Source: Mesorhizobium ciceri biovar biserrulae WSM1271 (GTDB lineage: Bacteria; Pseudomonadota; Alphaproteobacteria; Rhizobiales; Rhizobiaceae). Taken from it: a stretch of DNA of 64,000 nt. A program made the position numbers and the translations under genes. This document shows positions 7,321 through 14,912 of the stretch, piece by piece; within the stretch, counting starts at the first letter, position 1, and every line of letters begins with the position of its first letter. The DNA lies in NCBI RefSeq assembly GCF_000185905.1, contig NC_014923.1, positions 930,001 through 994,000 on the forward strand, read 5' to 3'. The notes under the pieces are model-generated. The model was not told where the DNA came from, did no database searches, and saw only the letters and a program-made list of their open reading frames with translations.

Positions 7321-9108
7321 TTACCCGGCGTTGCTCACCGCCCCGTAAACCGGCGTCTCAATGCCTTCCATCCGCGCCTTGATCTGCAGCGCCACATATT
7401 TCGAATAGAAGCGCGACAGCGCCAGATTGCCGCCGTGGAACCAGAGCGCTTCCTGGGCGGTCGGCTTCCACATGTTGCGCAGCTCGCCTTGCCAGGGGCC
7501 GGGGTCGCCCTTGACGCCGGAGCCAAGGCCCCAGCACGGGCCGACCTTGTCGGCGACTTCGCGCGAAACGATCGCGGCGACATTCTCGTTCATCGACTGA
7601 TAGCCGGTGCAGGCGATGATGGCGTCGGCGGCGAGTTCACTGCCGTCCTCGAACAGGATGCCGCTCGGGGTCAGCGACTTGATGGCGACGCCGCTGCGGA
7701 TGCCGATCTTGCCGTCGATGATCAGGTCGGAGGCGCCGACATCGATGTAGTAGCCGGAGCCGGTGCGGTAGGCCTTCATCAGAAGGCCGGTCTCGTCGTC
7801 GCCGAAATCGATGGCGAAGCCGGCGGCGCGCAAGCGGTCGTAGAAGGCCGCGTCGCGCGCCTTGATCACCTCGTAAAGCGCCCGCTGGCCCTTGGGCACC
7901 AGCGCGAACGGCGTCGAGGCGACGATCATGTCGGCCTTCTCGGTGGTGATGCCGCGCGCCAGTGCGTCTTCCGAGAAGATCTCGAAGCCGACTTCCATCA
8001 GCGTGTCCGACTTGACCACTGTCGTCGGCGAACGCTGGATCATGGTGACCTCGGCGCCGCTCTCCCAGAGGTCGACGCAGACATCGTGGCCGGAGCTTGC
8101 AGCGCCAATGACGGCGACTTTCCTGCCGCGGAATTTGTCGCCGCTGGCATACTGGCTGGAGTGCAGCAACTCGCCCTTGAACCGGCCGGCACCCGGCAGA
8201 TCGATCCGCCGTGGCGGGCCGTAGGCGCCGGTGGCGAAGACGATGTGCTTGGGCTTCAGCGTGATCTGCCGGCCGACGCGGTCGACGACCACGGTCCAGA
8301 CTTTTTCGGCCTCGTCATAGCTGGCGCTGAGGCATTTGGTGGCGACCCAGTAGTTGAGCTCCATGACGCGCGTATACATTTCCAGCCAGTCGCCCATCTT
8401 GTCCTTGGGCGTGAACACCGGCCAGTTTTCGGGGAAGGGAATGTAGGGCAGATGGTCGTACCAGACCGGATCGTGCAGCACGAGCGTGCGGTAGCGGTTG
8501 CGCCAGGAGTCACCCGGCCTGGCATTCTTCTCGATGACGATGGCCGGCACGCCGAGCTGGCGCAGTCGCGCCCCCAGCATGATGCCGCCCTGGCCGCCGC
8601 CGATGACCAGGCAATAGGGCTGTTCATCAGTGCCGAGTTCGCGTGTCTCGCGCGCCCGCGCCTCCGACCAGGTCTCGCGCTGGGGATCGGCCTTGTGGCG
8701 CACGCCGAGCGGCCGCGCCGCGCCCTTGCGCTCCTCGAAGCCCTTGAGGTCGGCCATCGCCGTGAACAATGTCCGGCAGCGGCCGTCGCGCAGCCGCATG
8801 ATGCCCTCCCCCCTGGCCACCACGGTTTCGAAGCTGAACCAGGCCTCGATGGTGCCGTCGTCCGAGGTCGCCTCGCCGGTCAGCCGCCACGCGCTCGGCT
8901 TGGCCGTCGCCAGCGTCGTCGCCAGCATGTCGGCGATCGCCGCGCGGCCTTCCATGGTCGTGATGTTCCAGGTGAAGGTCAGGAGATCGCGCCAGTAGCA
9001 ATCGTCGACGAACAGGTTGCTCGCATCGGCCACGTCGCCGGCTGCGAGTGCCTGCGCCAGGGATTCGAGCCATGCGGCTGCCTGTTTCGTGGGTGCTATT
9101 TCGAGCAT
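7321..9108 (-). CDS. NTF2-like domain fused to flavin-containing monooxygenase
   Basis: 595 residues. Residues about 10-125 form an NTF2/SnoaL-like domain. Residues about 165-590 form a class B flavin monooxygenase: FAD motif GGGQGG (170-175), the fingerprint FKGELLHSSQY (310-320), NADPH motif GAASSG (335-340), and ACTGYQ near the C-terminus. Such enzymes N- or S-oxygenate, or perform Baeyer-Villiger-type oxidation of small molecules; the NTF2-FMO architecture is recurrent in soil bacteria. It is convergent with the amidohydrolase and lies in the same catabolic-looking block. The substrate is unknown. Confidence 0.85.
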   Translation of the reverse strand: MLEIAPTKQAAAWLESLAQALAAGDVADASNLFVDDCYWRDLLTFTWNITTMEGRAAIADMLATTLATAKPSAWRLTGEATSDDGTIEAWFSFETVVARGEGIMRLRDGRCRTLFTAMADLKGFEERKGAARPLGVRHKADPQRETWSEARARETRELGTDEQPYCLVIGGGQGGIMLGARLRQLGVPAIVIEKNARPGDSWRNRYRTLVLHDPVWYDHLPYIPFPENWPVFTPKDKMGDWLEMYTRVMELNYWVATKCLSASYDEAEKVWTVVVDRVGRQITLKPKHIVFATGAYGPPRRIDLPGAGRFKGELLHSSQYASGDKFRGRKVAVIGAASSGHDVCVDLWESGAEVTMIQRSPTTVVKSDTLMEVGFEIFSEDALARGITTEKADMIVASTPFALVPKGQRALYEVIKARDAAFYDRLRAAGFAIDFGDDETGLLMKAYRTGSGYYIDVGASDLIIDGKIGIRSGVAIKSLTPSGILFEDGSELAADAIIACTGYQSMNENVAAIVSREVADKVGPCWGLGSGVKGDPGPWQGELRNMWKPTAQEALWFHGGNLALSRFYSKYVALQIKARMEGIETPVYGAVSNAG

Positions 9109-9172
9109 CTCTTTCCCTCTTCCTGCGTGCGTCTAATCTGTGTTGGAATGGCAACTGTCGAACCCGGCGCTG

Positions 9173-9219
9173 CCCCTCATCCGTCTGCCGGCACCTTCTC
9201 CCCGTGAACGGGGAGAAGG
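9173..9219. repeat. Palindromic intergenic repeat (TTCTCCCC type)
   Basis: Element beginning CCCCTCATCCG and containing the stem CTTCTCCCCG / CGGGGAGAAG with a TGAA loop (9195-9218). A copy of the same type is at 14719-14846. It ends just short of the stop codon of the RpiR gene. Confidence 0.7.
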
Positions 9220-9222
9220 GAG

Positions 9223-10167
9223 CTAGTCTCCGAGCGGCTCCATCTCCTTGCCGGTGCGGTGGATCTGGGCGTTGTATTTGATGCGGCGCACCGTCTCGCG
9301 GGCCGAGCCGTCGAGCTTGTAGGCGGAGGCCACCGCCAGCAGGTCGATCGCCGCCAGAAAGGCGAAGCGCGATGCCGTCGGCTTCAGCGTGTCGGGATAT
9401 TCCGGCACCGCCACCGTCAGCCTGACGTCGCAGGTGCGGGCGAGCTCGGTGTCGGGCGCGGTCACGGCGATCGCATTGGCGCGGTAATGCTTGGCGAGTT
9501 CGACGGCCTCGATCACCTCGCGGGTGCGTCCCGTCGCCGAAATGGCGATCACCAGATCGCCGGGCTTGAGCGTCGAGGCGGTCATGCGCATCAGATAGGG
9601 ATCGCACTGGGCGCTGACTGTTATGCCGTAGCGGAACAGCCGGTATTGGGTTTCCTGCGCCAGCGCCGAGGAGCTGCCGCCAAGGCCGAAGACCGTGACC
9701 TGGCGCGCCTTGGCGATCAGCTCGGCGGCTTTCTGCAGCTGGGCCAGGTCGAGCTGCCGCTCGGCCTCCTGCAGCGCCCGGCGCGCCTCGCCGAACACGG
9801 CGTTCCAGAACGGCATGCCATTGTCATTGCTGACGGAAGGCGACTTGGCCAGGTAGAGCGCGCCGACGACGAGGCTCTGCGCCAGCTTCAGCTTGAAATC
9901 GCGCACGCCCTCGCAGCCGATGGCGCGGCAGAACCGGGTCACCGTCGGTTCGCTGACCCCGGCGCGCTGGGCAAGGGCGGCGTTGGAGGCGTCGACGGCA
10001 TATTTGACGTCGTCGAGAACGACATCGGCGACACGCCGTTCGGCCGGGCGCAATTCGCTGTAGGAATCCTTGACCAGCGAGATGATGTCGGGGATGCGTC
10101 GGACAGGATCGCGCCCCTCGGTATCGGGGCCTGGAACAGGCTCGTCCTGGCTGCCAGCGTCGGTCAT
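9223..10167 (-). CDS. RpiR/MurR-family transcriptional regulator (HTH plus SIS)
   Basis: 314 residues from ATG 10167, which has AGGA four bases upstream; ATG 10212 and GTG 10233 are in-frame alternatives. The N-terminal HTH_6 domain reads ALAQRAGVSEPTVTRFCRAIG. The C-terminal SIS sugar-phosphate isomerase-like domain begins VTVFGLGGSSSALAQETQ and contains ISATGRTREVIEAV. RpiR regulators sense phosphosugars or related metabolites. It is divergent from the ABC importer operon across a 336-bp intergenic region, so it most likely controls that operon and perhaps the monooxygenase gene downstream (inference from layout). Confidence 0.87.
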   Translation of the reverse strand: MTDAGSQDEPVPGPDTEGRDPVRRIPDIISLVKDSYSELRPAERRVADVVLDDVKYAVDASNAALAQRAGVSEPTVTRFCRAIGCEGVRDFKLKLAQSLVVGALYLAKSPSVSNDNGMPFWNAVFGEARRALQEAERQLDLAQLQKAAELIAKARQVTVFGLGGSSSALAQETQYRLFRYGITVSAQCDPYLMRMTASTLKPGDLVIAISATGRTREVIEAVELAKHYRANAIAVTAPDTELARTCDVRLTVAVPEYPDTLKPTASRFAFLAAIDLLAVASAYKLDGSARETVRRIKYNAQIHRTGKEMEPLGD

Positions 10168-10503
10168 GGGGTCCTGGTCTTTCCCTGGGTTGCGAGGCTG
10201 TCGTCTTAGCATGTTTGCACGCCCTGGCTCCACGTGCCCAACCGGATCGCAACCGCAGCGTGTCGTTGGGGAAAGCTCACCTTCCTCCGTTCCTCTCCGG
10301 TCCGTGTCAGTTCCGAAGTATGTAGGAAAGCAACATGCATTTCAAGGCCGTAAAACCGCCGGTAAAACAAGACGATAGGTATACTAATCGATTTTCGTGA
10401 TACGGCCGCTATCGTCGGTGCTTGACAGGAAAGTAGGATAGTTACAGACTGATTTTCGCTGGGATGAGCCAATGGATCATCGCGCAATCTTCCCGGGGGG
10501 CAG
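10168..10503. promoter_or_regulatory. Divergent promoter region between RpiR regulator and ABC importer
   Basis: A 336-bp gap, unusually AT-rich for the window around 10310-10460. It contains a TTGACA hexamer at 10422-10427, a TATACT at 10380-10385, a TTCC-N10-GGAA inverted repeat at 10311-10328 and an overlapping GAAA-N10-TTTC imperfect palindrome at 10326-10343. GGAA/TTCC half-sites resemble those of some RpiR-family regulators such as rhizobial IolR, so this is a candidate operator. No gene was found in the gap. Confidence 0.45.
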
Positions 10504-11331
10504 ATGAACACGGGCGATGCAAAAAAGCCGAAGCTTGGCGTGCAGGCAGCCACCAAGATCTATCACACGGCCTCCGGCGACCTGCTGGCGCTGGACCGCT
10601 GCAGCCTCGATGTCAGCGTCAATGAAATCGTCTCGATCGTAGGCCCTTCCGGCTGCGGCAAAACCACGCTTTTGTGGTCGATGTCGGGCCTGCACAGCCT
10701 GACCAGTGGCGAGATCCGGCTCGACGGCAAGGCCATCACCGGTCCGCATCCCGATATCGGCATCGTCTTCCAGGAGGCGAACCTCCTGCCGTGGCGCAAC
10801 CTCGACGCCAACATCCGCTTCCCCTTCGAGATCAAGAGCGAGAAGCCAGACCGGGCGTGGATCGCGCATCTGCTCAACCGGGTCGGGCTTGATGGCTTCG
10901 GCGGCAAGTTTCCGCGCGAGCTGTCGGGCGGCATGCAGCAGCGCGCGGCGATCGTGCGGGCGCTGGCGCTAAAGCCCTCGGTGCTTTTGATGGACGAGCC
11001 GTTCGGCGCGCTCGACAGTTTCACCCGCGAGGAGATGAACCGGCTGGTCGAGGAGATCTGGCTCGACACCAAGACAACCATCGTCTTCATCACCCACTCG
11101 ATTGAGGAAGCGATTTTTCTCTCGGACCGGGTGGTGGTGCTGAGCGCCCGGCCTGGCCGCGTCGCCAAGGAATACCGCGTGCCGTTCCCACGGCCGCGTT
11201 CGCTGGAGATCATGGCGACGAAGGAGGTCTTCGACCTCACCAACCGGATCAAGATGGACATTGTCGGCGAACGCACGCGGCCAAAAGCGCCGGAGCGCCC
11301 GAGCGCCGAAATCGTGAGGATCAGGCCGTGA
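10504..11331 (+). CDS. ABC transporter ATP-binding protein (nitrate/sulfonate/taurine type)
   Basis: 275 residues. Walker A GPSGCGKTT (about 47-55), Q-loop in IVFQEANLLPWRNL, signature LSGGMQQR, Walker B VLLMDEPFGALD and H-loop ITHSIEEA are all intact. The QEANLLPWRN segment is typical of the NrtD/SsuB/TauB/ThiZ branch. It supplies energy for the importer with the permease that overlaps its stop by GTGA, and with the binding protein downstream. A G-rich ribosome-binding site precedes ATG 10504. Confidence 0.93.
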   Translation: MNTGDAKKPKLGVQAATKIYHTASGDLLALDRCSLDVSVNEIVSIVGPSGCGKTTLLWSMSGLHSLTSGEIRLDGKAITGPHPDIGIVFQEANLLPWRNLDANIRFPFEIKSEKPDRAWIAHLLNRVGLDGFGGKFPRELSGGMQQRAAIVRALALKPSVLLMDEPFGALDSFTREEMNRLVEEIWLDTKTTIVFITHSIEEAIFLSDRVVVLSARPGRVAKEYRVPFPRPRSLEIMATKEVFDLTNRIKMDIVGERTRPKAPERPSAEIVRIRP

Positions 11332-12188
11332 GCGGGGGCGATGCCATTCCGGAATTCTCAAAGTCCAAGTCGGGCGCCAAGGCGGGCGACGGCCATGAGG
11401 TCAGCCTGACCAACCTTTCCGCCTTCGCCAGCGGCCCCGGCATCAAGTCGGGCAAGGAGGTGGCGGCCATTCTTGCCGTGGCGGTGATCATCATCGGCGG
11501 CATCGAACTGGCGCTGCGGCTGTTCCACGTGCCGCTCTATATCATGCCGCCGCCGAGCTCGATCGCTTATGCGCTGTTCGACGAGTTTCCGCTGATCGCG
11601 CCGCATCTCGGCTACACGCTGGTCGAGCTGGTGTCCGGCTTCACCATCGGCGCCATCATCGGCCTGGTGCTGGCCGCCGTCATCACCCAATTCCCGTTCG
11701 CAGAGAAGATCGTCGCGCCTTACATCCTGCTTCTGGTCACCACGCCGATGCTGGCGCTGGTGCCGCTTCTGATCCTGCGCTTCGGCTTCGGCTACACGCC
11801 GCGCATCATCGCGGTGGCGCTGGCCGCCGGGCCGATGGTAATGATCAATGCGGCGACAGGCTTTCGCCGCGTCGACAGCGCCAAGATCGCGCTGGCGCGT
11901 TCCTATGGCGCCAGCACCCTGCAGATCTTCTGGAAGATCCGCGCGCCGATGGCGCTGCCGATGATCCTGGTCGGGCTGATGATCGGCGCCATCTTCGGCC
12001 TGCTGACCGCGGTCGGCGCGGAAATGGTCGGCGGCGGTTTCGGCCTCGGCAACCGGCTGACCACCTATTCGTCGATGATCCAGATGCCGCAGTTCTTCGC
12101 GGTGGTGCTGATCCTGTCGACGCTCGGCATCCTGATCTACGTGCTGTTTTTCCTGATCGGCAAGAAATGGGCGAGCTGGGAGGCTTGA
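11328..12188 (+). CDS. ABC transporter permease (SsuC/TauC/NrtB type)
   Basis: 286 residues with a GTG start overlapping the ATPase stop codon (GTGA, 11328-11331), which signals translational coupling. About 45 cytoplasmic residues precede the first helix; in all about six membrane segments follow. The cytoplasmic coupling loop is the EAA-like motif around SYGASTLQIFWKIRAPMALP. The order ATPase-permease-binding protein is standard for this importer class. The transported compound is not defined by the permease. Confidence 0.92.
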   Translation: MSGGDAIPEFSKSKSGAKAGDGHEVSLTNLSAFASGPGIKSGKEVAAILAVAVIIIGGIELALRLFHVPLYIMPPPSSIAYALFDEFPLIAPHLGYTLVELVSGFTIGAIIGLVLAAVITQFPFAEKIVAPYILLLVTTPMLALVPLLILRFGFGYTPRIIAVALAAGPMVMINAATGFRRVDSAKIALARSYGASTLQIFWKIRAPMALPMILVGLMIGAIFGLLTAVGAEMVGGGFGLGNRLTTYSSMIQMPQFFAVVLILSTLGILIYVLFFLIGKKWASWEA

Positions 12189-12258
12189 ACACAGGGATAT
12201 GACGGCGCCCGGGAGGCGGGCGGCAAGAGACTGACATCAAACAAAAAAGGGGAATGCC

Positions 12259-13422
12259 ATGACCAAAGAGAACTCGATCAACCCGGCGGGGATCAGCCGC
12301 CGCTACTTCCTGCAGGTCACCGGCGCCGGGCTGGTGACGGCGACGGCGCTTGGCGCCACCGGCCTGAAGGCCAGGGCCGAACCCTACGGAAAATTCACCT
12401 GGATCTCGCCGCGCGGCACGCTCGAAGTGCTCGACGACTATCCCTACTGGGCGGCCAAGAAGGCCGGCTATTTCGACGGGCTGGACACCGACATGCAGCC
12501 GGGACCATCGGACGGCACCGCGACGGTGAAGTTCGTCGATGTCGGCCAGGCCGATATGGGCTTCCCGTCGCCCGGCGTGTTCTCCTTCGCCATCCAGAAC
12601 GGCATGAAGCTGAAGTCGGTGTTCCATATGGGCGCGCGCGACACGTTCAGCATCGCCTTCCGCAAGGGCGAGGGATCGAACGACCTGAAGAAGCTGGAAG
12701 GCAAGACCATCCTGCTCGGCTCCGCCGCCTGGCAGTCGATCACCGACCCGCTGCTGGCCGCGCAGGGCGTCGACATCAAGAAGGTGAAATATGTCGAGGC
12801 CGGCTGGCCGACCTGGGGAACGGCGCTGGCCGGCGGCCAGGGCGACGCCGCCCTGTCGTGGGAAGGGCTGCGCGCCGAATGGATCGCCAAGGGGCTCGAC
12901 TTCGAATACTGGCTCGGCGTGCAGAATTCGAAGCTGCCGGCCAACACCTTCGTCGTGCGTGCCGCCGATCTCGAGGATCCCGACCGCAAGGCGTTTTTGG
13001 AAAAGTACCTGCGCGGCTGGGCGATGGGCCTCGAATTCGGCTACCAGAATCCACGCGCGGCGGTCGAAGCGGTGTTCGAGCAGTTCCCGACGCTGGCCAA
13101 GAATCTCGGGCCGGAGCTCGGCACCACCTCGATCCTGCAGCAGATCAACGTTTTCCGCGGCGACATGGACAAGCGCGGCGGCTGGGGCTCGCACGACATG
13201 GCGAGCTGGCAGGGCTTCTTCGACGAAATCCACAAGATCGGCCAGATCACCGCCCCGGTGAAGGCCGAGGATGTCTGCACCAACGATCTGATCGGCCCGG
13301 CCAATGATTTCGACAAGGCCAAGGTCAAGGCCGATGCCGACGGCGTCAAGCTGTCGGAAGGTTTTGCCGCGCTCGATGTCGAGAAGATCAAGGCGCATCT
13401 GTTCGATTCGGCGGTGAAATAG
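12259..13422 (+). CDS. ABC transporter substrate-binding protein, NMT1/SsuA-like, Tat-exported
   Basis: 387 residues. A twin-arginine signal peptide is visible (SRRYFLQVTGAGLVTATALG, then KARA before the mature start). The mature part has the NMT1/SsuA/TauA two-lobed pattern: DDYPYWAAKKAGYFDGLD, then DVGQADMGFPSPGVF, and LEGKTILLGSAAWQSITDPLL. Family ligands are sulfonates, nitrate, thiamine precursors, hydantoins and similar small nitrogen or sulfur compounds. Tat export suggests folding in the cytoplasm before export. It ends the importer operon, followed by a perfect 16-bp stem-loop. Confidence 0.88.
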   Translation: MTKENSINPAGISRRYFLQVTGAGLVTATALGATGLKARAEPYGKFTWISPRGTLEVLDDYPYWAAKKAGYFDGLDTDMQPGPSDGTATVKFVDVGQADMGFPSPGVFSFAIQNGMKLKSVFHMGARDTFSIAFRKGEGSNDLKKLEGKTILLGSAAWQSITDPLLAAQGVDIKKVKYVEAGWPTWGTALAGGQGDAALSWEGLRAEWIAKGLDFEYWLGVQNSKLPANTFVVRAADLEDPDRKAFLEKYLRGWAMGLEFGYQNPRAAVEAVFEQFPTLAKNLGPELGTTSILQQINVFRGDMDKRGGWGSHDMASWQGFFDEIHKIGQITAPVKAEDVCTNDLIGPANDFDKAKVKADADGVKLSEGFAALDVEKIKAHLFDSAVK

Positions 13423-13473
13423 GGCTGCGCAACGGGTCATGTCGGCGCCGCCCTCCATTACCCTGCCTTGGCT

Positions 13474-13510
13474 CCTTTCCTCTCCCCCGATCGACGGGGG
13501 AGAGGAAAGG
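13474..13510. terminator. 16-bp perfect stem-loop after the ABC importer
   Basis: The arms 13474-13489 and 13495-13510 are exact inverted repeats (CCTTTCCTCTCCCCCG and its complement) with the 5-base loop ATCGA. It sits between the binding-protein gene and the downstream dehydrogenase gene. No T-run follows, so it may be a transcript-stabilising 3' hairpin or a repeat element rather than a terminator. Confidence 0.55.
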
Positions 13511-13615
13511 GCAGGCAATGAGCGGCGGCGCTGACCCGAGGTGATTGTCTCGGATAGACATACGAGCGGCAACCGATCGCCGCGCACAATTCAATCAAAA
13601 CCTGGGAGATATTCG

Positions 13616-14707
13616 GTGTCCGACAAGGTAAAAGTGCTGGTGGTGGGTCTCGGCAATATGGGTGCGTCGCATGCCAGCGCCTATCACCGGCTCGACGGTT
13701 TCGAGATCGTCGGCATCATGAGCCGGTCGATCAGGAGCAACACGAAGATTCCGGAAGAGTTAGCCGGCTACCCACTCTACGAGGATTTCGACCAGGCGCT
13801 GAAGGAAACAAAACCGGACACCGTCTCGATCAACAGCTGGCCGAACACCCACGCCGAATACGCGCTGAAGGCAATCGCCGCCAACTGCCATGTGTTCATG
13901 GAAAAGCCGCTCGCCACCAACAACGAGGATGCCGTGAAGGTGGTCGCGGCGGCGCGGGCCAAGAACCGCAAGCTGGTGCTCGGCTATATTCTGCGCGTGC
14001 ATCCGTCGTGGATCAAGTTCATCGAGGTCGGCAAGACGCTCGGCAAGCCGCTGGTGATGCGGCTCAACCTCAACCAGCAGAGCAGCGGCAGCGCCTGGCA
14101 CTGGCACAAGAACCTGATCGATTCGCTGATCCCGATCGTCGATTGCGGCGTCCACTATGTCGACGTCATGTGCCAGCTGACCGGCGCCAAGCCGGTGCGC
14201 GTGCACGGCATCGGCGCCAAGCTCTGGGCGGAAGCCGACAAGCAGAATTACGGCCATCTGCACGTCACCTTCGATGACGGTTCGGTCGGCTGGTACGAGG
14301 CGGGCTGGGGCCCGATGATGAGCGAGACGGCCTATTTCGTGAAGGACGTTGTCGGCCCCAAGGGCGCGGTGTCGATCGTCGCCGGCCAGCAGGCAAGCAG
14401 TGTTGCCGAGCTGGCAGAGGTTTCGAATTCCGCCGACATCGACCGCCACACCAAGACCGATGCGCTGAAGATCCATTATGCCGCTGTCGACGGCGACAAG
14501 AATTTCTCCAAACCCGACGAGATCGTCAGCATGGAGGACGAACCCGGCCACCAGGAACTGTGCGATCGCGAGCAGGCCTTCTTCCTGCGCGCCATACGCG
14601 AGGATCTCGACCTCACCGAGCAGATGGATGCGGCGGTCAACAGCCTGCGCATCGTGCTGGCCGCCGAGCAGAGCATCGCACTGGGGCGCACCATCGACCT
14701 GGCCTGA
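13616..14707 (+). CDS. Gfo/Idh/MocA-family NAD(P)-dependent oxidoreductase
   Basis: 363 residues from GTG 13616, which has GGGAG 7 bases upstream; the open frame begins at 13541 without a good site. The N-terminal Rossmann domain starts VKVLVVGLGNMGASHASAYH and contains the conserved EKPLATN with catalytic-site Lys. The C-terminal alpha/beta dimerisation domain includes IVDCGVHYVDVMCQL, the usual G-x-H near the active site. Family members oxidise or reduce sugars, inositols and related polyols. Context places it with the ABC importer and amidase, pointing to a common catabolic route (inference). Confidence 0.88.
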   Translation: MSDKVKVLVVGLGNMGASHASAYHRLDGFEIVGIMSRSIRSNTKIPEELAGYPLYEDFDQALKETKPDTVSINSWPNTHAEYALKAIAANCHVFMEKPLATNNEDAVKVVAAARAKNRKLVLGYILRVHPSWIKFIEVGKTLGKPLVMRLNLNQQSSGSAWHWHKNLIDSLIPIVDCGVHYVDVMCQLTGAKPVRVHGIGAKLWAEADKQNYGHLHVTFDDGSVGWYEAGWGPMMSETAYFVKDVVGPKGAVSIVAGQQASSVAELAEVSNSADIDRHTKTDALKIHYAAVDGDKNFSKPDEIVSMEDEPGHQELCDREQAFFLRAIREDLDLTEQMDAAVNSLRIVLAAEQSIALGRTIDLA

Positions 14708-14718
14708 AGTCGCGCCAG

Positions 14719-14846
14719 CCCCCTCATCCGGCCGCTTCGCGGCCACCTTCTCCCCGTTGGGGAGAAGAGGGTGGCGCTGGCGCTGCAAGTCTCCTCTCCC
14801 CTCGGGGAGAGGTCAGCCGAGCGAAGCGGAGGCTGGGTGAGGGGGC
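14719..14846. repeat. Compound palindromic intergenic repeat
   Basis: It contains GGCCGC-TTC-GCGGCC, then TTCTCCCC-GTT-GGGGAGAA, and about 30 bases later CTCTCCCC-TC-GGGGAGAG followed by CAGCCGAGCGAAGCGGAGGC and GGTGAGGGGG. The outer ends CCCCCTCA and TGAGGGGG are inverted repeats. This looks like a mobile intergenic mosaic element of the rhizobial type. It lies between the oxidoreductase and amidase genes. Confidence 0.75.
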
Positions 14847-14912
14847 CGATGCCCCAATACAGTTCTCCGCAGGAGCAGCATCAACACAAGCTATCCGCCG
14901 AAGGAGAGAGAT

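Noticed and set aside
7258..9207. 649-codon plus-strand open frame opposite the monooxygenase
   Set aside because: GC-rich antisense shadow; the reverse strand has complete FAD and NADPH motifs.
9059..9223. Rho-independent terminator after the RpiR gene
   Set aside because: The hairpin is better explained as a repeat copy also present at 14719, with no T-run.
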